This document shows, piece by piece, positions 19,538 to 30,139 of a DNA stretch of 64,000 nt. Origin of the DNA: Phallusia mammillata. Taxonomy: Eukaryota; Chordata; Ascidiacea; Phlebobranchia; Ascidiidae. A program made the position numbers and the translations under genes. The notes below the pieces were generated by a model. That model ran no database searches. It was not told the DNA's origin and saw only the letters and a list, made by a program, of their open reading frames with translations. The DNA lies in NCBI GenBank assembly GCA_003260075.1, contig QLIY01000434.1, positions 65,194-129,193 of the forward strand. Reading direction: 5' to 3'. Each line of letters opens with the position of its first letter. The first letter of the stretch is position 1.

Positions 19538-22500
19538 ATGAAAATTGTAATTTGTGGTGGAGGCATTAGTGGTCTCTCAGCAGCCTATTATGCCAGTCAG
19601 TTATTGGCCCGAACATCAACACAAAAATGTAAAATTATTGTTGTTGAAAAGGATAAAAAAGTTGGAGGATGGATGAAAACAAATGTTCAATCAGCGGACA
19701 GAAGTGGTAATTAACTGATCATAAATTACATGTAAAAACAAACTTGTTCCAATATTTGGATATTTATATTTGCTTTTCTATGAGTATTTTATTGTTAAGA
19801 ACTAATTTTGTATTTGTTTCAGTGTATGATGGACCAATTAATGAGTTTGGCCCCAGAAGCGTTCGATTTGCAGGTGTTGTGGGAAACAACACTCTACAAC
19901 TGGTGTCTGACCTTAAAATGGAGGATGAGGTATTGCCGGTAAGTTATTGCACAATTTGTAACTTAGGGTCAAGTCAATGCAGCTGGTGATGAGATATGTT
20001 TCAGCCATATGATGAGCTATTACAAGAGATCACTTTGTTACTCAAACAGTGGTTTTGGGCACCTTTCTGTCGTTAATGCCCAGTTGTGGCATCGAACAGG
20101 AGGACGAGGCATGGCTTTTTAACCGGTTACTATCAACAAAATGGAGTGCCATTTGGTGGCTATATTAGCTCTGGCCACCAGCTGCACTGATGAGGTCTTA
20201 TTGGACGAAACAGTGTGCACTGTATGCAGCTCACAATAGCAACAATACTTGTTAAAACATGTGCAATAAGATGTGTTTTCCATACACAACCTCAAACTCA
20301 ACAATGTTGTATTTAGGTTACAAATTCACATGTGGCTGCAAAGAAGAGGCTGATTTATGTGAAGAAACAGCTTCATGTATTACCTAATAGTCTTTTGTCA
20401 GCATGTACCAAAAAGACTCCATTTTCTGCTCCACTGGCTAGGTTTATTGGTCCTGGTCTTTTCAAGCGGGTATATTTACAAGAAGAGTTTTGTTAGTTTT
20501 AATACTTTTTACATCTACCTGTGCATCTAATGTATTCTCTAAAGATGCCGCCTATGTTAATAGTATGATAGCCTCTAGAGCTGGGTTATTCAATTAGTTT
20601 TGTCATAGGTTCAAATACAAAAGGTAAAAATCAATGAGGTCTGAACACATCTCTCAATAACGCAAATGCAACATGTCTTAGCCAATTTTGGTTTGTAGGT
20701 TGTAACTAATCATGGTCCAACATAAACACATTCATTCAAGCCAAATGTATGCCAGCAAAACAAAAGTTTGTATCAGGCACTAAACATTAATTTACTCTTT
20801 GTGAAAGTACATTGGCACAACATACATATTCACATATTATCTAGTTTTGTAGGATCACTTTAGCAATGATTTAAAATGAAGTTTATTATGTCACAGATAA
20901 AATTGTCTGTTTTGATAATTGTTTAGTGAAATGGACCATTTTTTCGTCACAGTTGCACAATCTGACCTTACTTAAGACTTTGGAAAGGCTTTTCGGGGTA
21001 GCCTAGCTGTCGTAAATCCTCAAAAAATCGCAATGTGGATCCCCCCCCCCGTTAGTTTTAATACTTTTTACATCTACCTGTGCATCTAATGTATTCTCCA
21101 AAGATGCCGCCTATATTAATAGTATGGTAGCCTCTAGAGCTGGGTTACTCAATTAGTTTTGTCATAGGTTCAAATACAGAAGGTAAAAATCAATGAGGTC
21201 TGAACACATCTCTCAGTAATGTAAATGCAACATGTCTTAGCCAATTTTGGTTGTAGGTTGTAACTAATCATGGTCCAGCATAAACACATTTGTTCAAGCC
21301 AAATGTATGCCAGCAAAACAAAAGTTTGTATTAGGCACTAAACATTATTAACTCTTTGTGAAAGTACATAGTTTCTAGATTCACTTTGGCAATCATTTAA
21401 AATTAAGTTTATTATGTCACAGATAAAATTGTCTGTTTTGTTAATTGTTTAGTGAAATGGACCATTTTTTTGTCACAGTTGCACAATCTGACCTTACTTA
21501 AGATTTTGGAAAGGCTTTTCGGGGTAGCCTAGCTGTCGTAAATCCTCAAAAAATCGCAATGTCCATGAACCATGAAGGTCCACATCCAACGCCTCAAAGG
21601 GCCGGATGTGGACCGCGGTCCGCCATTTGAGTAGCCCTGCTCTAGAGTAACATAAAACTACAATTTTGGTCAGTGATTTCCAAACTTTTAAATCATATAT
21701 AGCTGTGGTCTTCAACCTTTGGGTCGCGACCCCAAGTGGGGTCGCCTAAACTTTTTTGGGGGTCGCTATAAATTCAATTTTTTGGCGTTTAAATTTATTA
21801 GCAAAAAACGATAAGTTTTTGTTCTAGTTCCCAGCCTTTGCTCATGTTTTGCTGTACAGCTTGGTACCTTGTGTCACAAACTAATCATTGTGCTGCAATA
21901 ATCTATATAAACCACAAAGTGTCCAACCCATTGTTATGCGATAGCGCCCCATGAATGACATATTGTGTCCAAAATAATACAGAGCCCCCCCCCCCAAGTG
22001 GGGTCGCCTAAACTTTTTTGGGGGTCGCTATAAATTCAATTTATTGGCGTTTAAATTTATTAGCAAAAAACGATACGTTTTTGTTCTAGTTCCCAGCCTT
22101 TGCTCATGTTTTGCTTTACAACTCGGTAGCTCGTGTCACAAACTAATCATTGTGGTGCAATAATCTATATAAGTTGTCCAACCCATTGTTACGTGATAGA
22201 GCCCCATGAATGACATATTGTATCCAAATAATACCCCCCCCCCCACAAAACTTTTGGGATCTAACATTGAGCGTAATAATGCACTCTGAATGCTAATGTT
22301 TAAAGTCTACTTGAAAATTAATCAGCCATATTTGCATGAAAATAGGAATAATATGGGGTCCCGATCGGAAAAGTATGGGGTCACATGTAAATGCTGATTT
22401 AATTTTCTTTTAAATTGGGGTCGCTTTTAAAAAAGGTTGAAGACCACTGATCTATAGCAGGGGTTGGCAACCTTTTAGGCTTTGTTAAATGACCGCAAAA

Positions 22501-25500
22501 GGATATGGAGTGGTTNACAAAACTTTTGGGATCTAACATTGAGCGTAATAATGCACTCTGAATGTTTAAAGTCTACTTGAAAATTAAGCAGGCATATTTG
22601 CATGAAAATAGGAATAATATGGGGTCCCGATCGGAAAAATATGGGGTCGCATGTAAACGCTGATTTAATTTTCTTTTAAATTAGGGTCGCTTTTAAAAAA
22701 GGTTGAAGACCACTGATCTATAGCAGGGGTTGGCAACCTTTTAGGCTTTGTTAAATGACCACAAAAGCATATGGAGTGGTTTACACATCTTAGTTTATCG
22801 CATAAACATATATTTTGTGTTGCACAAGGTTCCACCCTCATATGAGTCAATGCATGAAATTGCAGGTGCAAGGTTTGGTGAGGAGGTTGCTGACTACCTG
22901 ATTGACCCTTTTACCAGAGGTGTATTTGCTGCTGATGCCCGAAAGCTCAGTATGAAAGCAGCATTTCCCCAGATGTGGCCGCGGCTTGGACCACGAAAAG
23001 TAAAATATTGCTTTATTATTTTGGCTTCATCAAGTTACATTAAATTTCTTTAGTAGGGAGATTTAAATTGTAATTTAAGTTTTAGATTTTTGATTGTGAT
23101 ACAAGAGGTTTTTGCATTAAATTGCATCAAACATAAATCCACCATAGTAGGATTAAACTTGAAAAAAAAAAATGAGCAGTAGCTTGCACAAGGTATATAT
23201 TGGACAATAATAATTTAAATTTTAACTTTTAGAAGGTCTATTGCAGGGGTGGGGAACCTGCGGCCCGCTTCACTTTTTAATGTGGCCCGCGTCACAATTT
23301 TGTTAAAGTATACAGAATAGGATCTAAAGAATAAAACTTTGATGTACAGATATTACCTTGAATGACTTCGACATTATCTGTGATTTGTATTCAATATCTC
23401 CCCGTCAACATTATGACGTCAAACTTTCATAAAAATTGCCACACAGTCAACCACTTGCTATTATTGTGACGCAACAGCCACTCGATTGTCTCTCCTTGCA
23501 GTAACAATTGATTTGCCATGTGGCGTTAGTTTCACCCCTGGTCTATTGCAACAGTCTACATATAACATAATTGTTATTTAAACTTATGTAATAATCTTGC
23601 AGGCTGCCAAGCCAAGGAGGCCATTATTACCAAACAGTGAGATTTTTAACAAAACACTTACGGCCAATCCATTTGTGAAAAAAGCAAAAAGGGAGCGTTG
23701 GACTCAGTGGACTATGAAGCAGGGTCTTGCCAATTTTAATGAAGCATTTGCAAAACACTTAGAGGATAGTTTGGGAGTTGAGTTCTTACGAAACTCAGAA
23801 ATACATCAAATCACCAATCACCCAAATGGAAAGCTTTCTTTACAACTCAAAACACAGGGTAGGCACAACTAAATTTTGTTCATCATGGGTCCCCTTCTTG
23901 ATTTCACTCTGATTTTTTCTTTTTTCCTTTTTTTTCTTTTTTGTCCATGCACTTTTGGTATGAAATCTTTGGTAGATTTGGTTTAAACTAGAGATGTACC
24001 GAATATTCGGTTTGCCGAATTTATTCGGCCGAATCGGCCACTTTTGCAAAGATTCGGTTTCGGCCGAATAATTTGTTGCGATTCGGCCAAAACCGAATCT
24101 TTTACGAATACCCATTTAAAGCGTTAAACGTGTCATTTCTGCTTAGTACCAACGGAAATCACGTCTATCATTATATTTTTTAACATACTGACACTTTTCC
24201 CACTGCAGACAAAAAAATCAGTATTCATTGTCGGGTTGGCAATCATGTCGGGTTGGCAATCAAAACGATGTTAAACCCCACATAACGAAAATAAGGACGA
24301 AACACAACCATTCTGCACTAATTGCCTGGTAGATAAACTTCTGTTTTCATGTCAAACGTGTAGGTTACGACTTTGCGTGACGTCATAAATGATTCGGTTG
24401 ATTCGGCCGAATTTATTCGGCAAAACCGCCGAATATTCGGTTTCGGCCGAATCGAAATTTTGCCGATTCGGTACATCACTAGTATAAACTTTCACAGATG
24501 GTAGATATGGTCATGTAGATGTGCCATCTGCTTCGTTTGACTCGATAGCCCCATTAGTGGTAAAAAAACTCGATAGCCCCCATTAGTGGTCAAAATTTTA
24601 AACCTTGTCCGATTTGGATACAATTTTACATGACTGTTTATTGGGTCATTGTGGTTTCATATTTTATACGGGGGGGGGGTCGGGTTGGCAATCAAAACGA
24701 TGTTAAACCACACATAACGAAAATAAGGACGAAACACAACCATTCTGCACTAATTGCCTGGTAGATAAACTTCTGTTTTCATGTCAAACGTGTAGGTTAC
24801 GACTTTGCGTGACGTCATAAATGATTCGGTTGATTCGGCCGAATTTATTCGGCAAAACCGCCGAATATTCGGTTTCGGCCGAATCGAAATTTTGCCGATT
24901 CGGTACATCACTAGTATAAACTTTCACAGATGGTAGATATGGTCATGTAGATGTGCCATCTGCTTCGTTTGACTCGATAGCCCCATTAGTGGTAAAAAAA
25001 CTCGATAGCCCCCATTAGTGGTCAAAATTTTAAACCTTGTCCGATTTGGATACAATTTTACATGACTGTTTATTGGGTCATTGTGGTTTCATATTTTATA
25101 CTTTTGGGTGTTAAACCCCATCAGTTACCCCACCAGCCCCCTACAATGGGTGAGTTTTTTTAACGGTGTTAAAATAAATGAGTTTTGGTCAGCTTATACA
25201 ATTTGTCATTAATAGGTGTCAATTGTTGTGTTTAACCCTGTAGACACAATATTTACCCCTCTAGCCCCCTAAAAGGGTGAATTTTTTAAACAATGTCCAA
25301 ATTGGATTAAATTTCGACAGTTTATAGAGTGTGCTATTTATAATTGTTGTTTGTTGTTTTTAACCCTGTTGCCCTAGCATTTACCCCGCTAGCCCCCTAA
25401 AATGGGTGAATTATTAAAATGTGTCGTAACTGACTGAAATTTGGATAGCTTGTACAATTTGACATTTTTAGGCGTCAATTGTTATGTTTAATCCTGTAGC

Positions 25501-28500
25501 CCCACTATTTACCCCTCTAGCCCCCTAAAAAGGGTGAATTTTTTTAACAATTTTTGAATTGGATAAAATTTTAAACCTTATAGAGTGTGCTATTTATTTA
25601 CCCCAACTAGACCCCCGAAATTGTTCATTTTTTTAAACAATGTCTGAATTGAATAAAATTTGGACAGCTTGTATAATGCGCCGTTTATAGGTGTCGATTG
25701 TTGCGTTCAACCCTGTAGCCCTATCATTTACCCCACTAGCCACCTACAATCATGTGCAATTTGCAATTAATGGGAGCTGATTGTTGTGTTTTAACGTATT
25801 TTCTTACTATTTCACATTTTTATCTCAGTTAGACAATAAAATAGAAAAACCTTCAAAAATGTATGAATGAGATGAGTTTAAATAGCTGGTACTCCATTTA
25901 GCATATTTATTGATGCACTGTAGCGATCACTGTGTTTGACATTACAATAGCAAACTTTCTCATAGTTATCTCTTGAAATGCATTATTTACAACTTTGCAT
26001 GTGTGGGGGACCCATGAGTTTCTGCTTACAGAAACAACCAAGGTTATAAAAGACAGTGGATGATATGGGACCCAATATAAAATAAGCATAGGGAATATAT
26101 TAATGTTTTAAAATAGGTTGTAGTGTATATGCAAGGGCAATATGTGCTAAGCCACCCTTCTATTTTAAAAACGTTTTTACAGCAGTCAACATACAGTAAA
26201 AGTAAACCTTGGTTAATCTGGGCCAGTTTAAACCAAAAACTTTGTCTGGAATTCGCGAAGATTAACTGATTTCGATTAGTTCAACCTTTACCACAATGCA
26301 AATCATATGTACTTCAAGTTTTGTTCGAAATGGAGGCAAAGATCTGGATTAACCAAATCTGTTAAACTGAAGTTTACTGTATTTATTTTTATTAATGAAG
26401 CAGGTAATAAGGAAGCACCTTCTGCAATTCACAACGTAGATCATCTTATTTCTGCAATTCCTTCATATGCGTTGAGCAGTATTCTCAGGCGAACCAATGG
26501 TGGCCCATCAAAACAGGAATATCCCCTAGTTATGCTGGGACAAATGTTAAACCACATACAGTGGGTGGACGTGGCTGTTGTTAATGTCGAGTATGATGGT
26601 CCAGCTAAAGAAAATCTTCCGCAACTGGGTTTTGGGCACTTGGTTCCATCCGTTGAGGATTCAAATGTGTTGGGAATTATTTATGACTCTTGTGCGTTCC
26701 CTCAGCATGACAGGTATTTCTTATGGTGTGCTAATACTTTCATTCTATTAACGTTTTTTTCCGTCATGCCAAAATCAATAGGGAAAACCTATTGTGTGTT
26801 TGAAGAGACTAAGCTGACAATTAAGCTTAAATGTCCTGTCAGAAACCAAATTTTGTGTGGTGAAGTTTGAAAATAACATTGTAGGATACGATAAAGCTGT
26901 CGTGTGCAGCAGACATAGAGCATCGCTGTTAAAATTCGTTTTCTAGCTAGAGGCGCAATCGAGCTTATAAAAAAGTCGGTATAACCACTGACCCCAAAAC
27001 GGCTGCTGCCCACCCAAAGCTGTGATCATTTCTTGCATGTCTTTGTTAGAGGCTTGTGGCCAGACTTGGACAACTGGAGTTTTTTGGGTTTTTAAAATAA
27101 GATTAGAATTAAAATTAGAGCATCTCAGTTTTAACTGGTTAGATTAGAATTATATTTACCATTTTCTCAAAAGCTAGAAATTAAGCTAGAATTAGATTAA
27201 AGCCAAACAACCAACTTCATTTCAATGAACTCCGAGATTTGCACGGTTTACACTGTATAATTGGACATGGCTTAAACGCGTTCATACGGACCTGGTGTGG
27301 TTGTCCGCTGGCATTTGCAATACTGTTTTTCATAATCTAATGATGGGTTAGTAAACTCTTTACGCACATCCTACTTGTATTTCCTTTTATAACCATATTG
27401 GATAATGGGGCAACAGCCCATGGACAAACTGGCGTTTTTGGCAAAACTGTAAATTAGATTAGAATTAGAGCTTACTCGATATTTCTAAAGTGGATAATAA
27501 TTAGAATTATTGCTCTAATTCGCCAAATTAGTCAACTAGATTTATCTAGTTGTCCAAGTCTGCCTGTGACACATTAATAGCCTGAGTAATGTATAATTTG
27601 TGTACAAATGATCCCCTACAACAGTGTGTTTTCCCTGGATCGCGGTACTACATGAAAGCAAAAACTCACTGTACGAAACCCTGAGCCATACAGCGTCGTC
27701 CGGTATAGATTCTTTAAATCTGAACATGCTAAAAAACTTAAAACAAATATTTTGTAAAAAATAATCTATATTCGTTTGGCCGAAGGATTTGTACACTGTG
27801 TTTGTGGAATATTTTACGGGGTCAACACATTTCTTTAAAAAAAATGACCAGGAACGAGAACATGTGGCCTATAAGTGACAAGCCGTCGTTTTTTCTCCAA
27901 ATGTGCTCCCTTATTACTGCTTAATATTAATAATTTTCTCACCTTATCCCCAAACCTAAATGAACAGAACCGATGTGGCCTCCATGTGGTGCGCTGAATT
28001 GTTAGGTTGCCTTCATGAAATTCCCCTCCTGATTTTAGGATAGTTTGGTTTTGTCGAACAACCCAATCAACATTTCTGCATCTAGACTGGATAAGCCATC
28101 GACCCGACTAACATGTATGATTTGTATGAACCGATGTGGCTTCTATGTGGTGCGCTGAATTGTTAGGTTGCCTTCATGAAAATTCCCCTCCCGATATATA
28201 GACTTTTAGAATAGTTTGGTTTTGTCGAACAACCCAATCAACATTTCTGCATCTAGACTGGATAAGCCATCGACCCGCCTAACATGTATGATGGGAGGTT
28301 CGTGGTTTCGAAACTTGTTTGATGATCCACGTCAAGTAACAACTGCCACGTTGGAACAATCAGCATTGGAAAGCATTGCTGAGCAACTCAAAATCACCAA
28401 AGACCCTTCGCACTTACAAGTCAACGTTCACAGACAATGTATCCCCACATATCAGTAAGTTTTTGTACGTTTAAATGTTGTTTTGGGGGTACTGAAAATG

Positions 28501-30139
28501 GTATGCTACATTCGAGGCGTTGTTGGATTAAATTCAAGTGGTAGGATTTATGTTTTGGACTACAGTAGTGGTTCCCAAGCTTTTTCGACATATTACTCCC
28601 TTAACAATTCGAAATAAATACTACATAGTAGATGCTGAAACATACAAAATCTTTTAAAATTGGGTATTTTATCAACTTCACTGGTCATATTCCCTGATGT
28701 TAAAGGTCTATTTACAAAGCACGTGTAAAAAATTAACTAAATTCCTCCCCTTAAGTTTTAAAATTTCTCCCCTGTTGGGAACCACTGGACGAGAGTACAA
28801 CTGAACGTTTGAGGAAAAACCCATACAGTCAAAGTTGTATGCTCTACAAATATTTAAATCATTTACACAAATTTAAAACTGTTGTGGTATTGCCAACGGA
28901 AAGAAACGATTCGGAATTTTTTTCATGCGTTAATATGGATGAAAACGATTTAAAACATCGTCCGGTGCCTTTCTCATACATTGCGGTGAAACATTTACGT
29001 ACAACCAATTACAAGCATACTATTACGGTTTAGAAACGGCCAGGTTTTCAGGCCTCTGGCTTAACGTGTTTCCGGCTGTAAATTAAAGTTCCGCTTATCA
29101 TGGTTATAAGGGAGTCACTATATACTTTAAAGTGTTCTTAACGTCGTGAAAATCGTTTTATTTATCAATAGAGGTAATAATCAAAATACCTGATGCCTTG
29201 AAACTGATAATTTAATGTCTGCGGTAAAAATACTGGTTAATGCTTTAGGTTTTGCCCACAGGTCTGAAGCTTCAGGGTAACTCGTTTTTTGTCTTAGTAA
29301 ATGCAGTTTATCTAAGCAGCCTTTCTTTGTTTAAAAGAATACAACGGACAATTTTATTTTGGCACATTATACACGTTGAAATATTATCAGAAAAAAATAC
29401 AGAGGACACTTTACAAAAATACATAATTTTGGATTTTTTTTTATCTCTAGCACAGTGGTCGGCAACCGCCGGTCCGCGGCCCAGTGCCGGTCCGCGAGGA
29501 GTTCTTTACCGGGCCGTATACTTTTCAGGTTAAATGCTTTGAACTATTTGGCCCGTGCATCGGCGGATGATAAACTTATTTNCAGTGGTCGGCAACCGCC
29601 GGTCCGCGGCCCAGTGCCGGTCCGCGAGGAGTTCTTTACCGGGCCGTATACTTTTCAGGTTAAATGCTTTGAACTATTTGGCCCGTGCATCGGCGGATGA
29701 TAAACTTATTTTTGTGTTTTTATTTCTAAATATTTATAGTTTTGGCCGGTCCGTGATTAAATTTCGAATTCAAAACCGGTCCGCAGTGCAAAAAAGGTTG
29801 CCGACCCCTGCTCTAGCAAATGCAATTTAGAAGTTTTTTTCTGATTACAGCGTTTTGTTTAACTTTTTTATGTTTTGAACAAAATAGTTTCCGTTAAAAA
29901 AATGTACAAAATAACTAATTGTGAAATAAATACTATATTCAATCCAGTTTTTGGTTCATTTTCATCCCTTTTACAGAGTTGGACACACGGACCTTGTCGA
30001 AAACTGCGAAGATTTGATTTCCGAACACAATCTACCCATTTCGCTAGTGGGCGCATCGTACTGGGGAGTCAGCATCAACGATTGTATTTTCAACAGCAGA
30101 ATAGCAGCCACTAAAATTATTTCTGGGCAAGGCCTGTAA
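19538..30139 (+). CDS. PPOX: Protoporphyrinogen oxidase
   Basis: Eight exons join in frame to 511 aa plus stop: 19538-19706, 19823-19938, 20317-20469, 22829-22999, 23603-23858, 26404-26713, 28257-28454, 29977-30139. PPOX oxidises protoporphyrinogen IX to protoporphyrin IX with FAD and O2, the next-to-last step of heme synthesis, at the mitochondrial inner membrane. The N terminus has the dinucleotide motif VICGGGISGLS (residues 4-14) and KVGGW. Exon 2 has the family signature EFGPRSVR. Later blocks are RGVFAADARKLS, RERWTQWTMKQGL, HLISAIPSYAL, GFGHLVPSVEDSNVLGIIYD, MMGGSWF and QCIPTYQ. The C-terminal FAD motif is VGASYWGVSINDCI. Human PPOX has 477 aa and the same block order. The ATG at 19538 places the Rossmann motif at the very N terminus, as in the family; an in-frame upstream ATG would add a hydrophobic segment. 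Confidence 0.96.
20581..21639. mobile_element. hAT-type element in PPOX intron 3
   Basis: Left end CTGGGTTATTCAATTAG and right end CATTTGAGTAGCCCTG, with perfect CTCTAGAG duplications at 20573-20580 and 21640-21647. A poly-C gap at 21041-21050 separates overlapping copies (about 20491-21040 and 21051-21560), so the true length is about half the span. Confidence 0.78.
21703..22449. mobile_element. hAT-type element, GTGGTCTTCAACC family
   Basis: Ends CTGTGGTCTTCAACCTTTGG and AAAGGTTGAAGACCACTG, with duplications ATATATAG and ATCTATAG (7 of 8). Two poly-C gaps interrupt it. At 22458 a second hAT-like end, CAGGGGTTGGCAACC, follows directly; both are repeated after the n at 22516. Confidence 0.72.
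23244..23540. mobile_element. hAT-type MITE in PPOX intron 4
   Basis: Ends CAGGGGTGGGGAACC and GTTTCACCCCTG, with perfect GTCTATTG target duplications (23236-23243, 23541-23548). The left portion contains GCGGCCCGC. Confidence 0.85.
23989..24481. mobile_element. hAT-type MITE, TAGNGATGTACCGAAT family, complete
   Basis: Ends TAGAGATGTACCGAATATTC and CGATTCGGTACATCACTA, with duplications GTTTAAAC and GTATAAAC (7 of 8). The interior is rich in ATTCGGCCGAAT palindromes. It is the intact reference for the gapped copy at 3024. Its right half reappears at 24680-24913 because of the overlap across the poly-G run. Confidence 0.85.
25106..25790. repeat. Degenerate tandem array, unit about 130 bp
   Basis: The motif ctagccccctaaaa recurs near 25124, 25258, 25389, 25516, 25606 and 25737, giving steps of about 90-134 nt. 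Each unit also carries tttaaccctgtagcc-like and gggtgaatttttta-like stretches. It lies in PPOX intron 5. Confidence 0.7.
26194..26379. mobile_element. Tc1/pogo-like MITE next to PPOX exon 6
   Basis: Ends CAGTAAAAGTAAACC and AAGTTTACTG flanked by TA, with inner inverted GGTTAATC and GATTAACC. Its right end lies 24 nt upstream of exon 6. Confidence 0.65.
27061..27562. mobile_element. hAT-like MITE in PPOX intron 6
   Basis: Ends CAGACTTGGACAACTGG and CTAGTTGTCCAAGTCTG. The flanks CTTGTGGC and CCTGTGAC match at 6 of 8 positions. The interior has many TTAGAATTA repeats. Confidence 0.68.
27968..28283 (+). repeat. 161-bp tandem duplication over the start of PPOX exon 7
   Basis: 27968-28120 and 28129-28283 are about 95% identical, with no poly-C or poly-G between them. 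Both copies contain the exon 7 acceptor and the RLDKPSTRLTCM coding start. Only the second continues into exon 7, so the first is a dead-end acceptor. Confidence 0.8.
28563..28787. mobile_element. Degraded hAT-like MITE in PPOX intron 7
   Basis: Ends AGTGGTTCCCAAGC and TTGGGAACCACTG. The flanks GGACTACA and GGACGAGA match at 6 of 8 positions. Confidence 0.55.
29453..29810. mobile_element. hAT-type MITE before PPOX exon 8
   Basis: Ends CAGTGGTCGGCAACCGCC and AAGGTTGCCGACCCCTG, with perfect CTCTAGCA duplications (29445-29452, 29811-29818). The first 129 nt are repeated around the n at 29582. It contains several CCGGTCCGC motifs. Confidence 0.86.

Larger units (their letters stand above)
389..22244. 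repeat. 29 poly-C runs: disguised assembly gaps
   Basis: Runs start at 389, 898, 994, 1132, 2228, 3098 (51 nt), 3334, 3430, 3585 (63), 4220, 6485, 7116, 7721 (49), 8264, 8854 (67), 9601, 10093, 10799, 11594, 13907, 14572, 15003, 16015, 16703, 16818, 17877, 21041, 21985 and 22234. Unless noted they are 10-12 nt, mostly exactly 10. Short runs usually separate two overlapping copies of the same sequence, for example 13645-13906 and 13917-14178. Long runs replace missing sequence: the one at 3098 stands where a related hAT element (about 24057-24100) has roughly 45 nt of ordinary sequence. None is poly-G. Confidence 0.85.
19066..29582. other. Four single-n contig joins
   Basis: Single n bases occur at 19066, 19279, 22516 and 29582. 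Those at 22516 and 29582 are flanked by near-identical copies (22245-22515 with 22517 onward; 29453-29581 with 29583-29711), as expected for overlapping contig ends that were not merged. The switch from C runs to G runs falls across the join at 22516. Confidence 0.8.
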
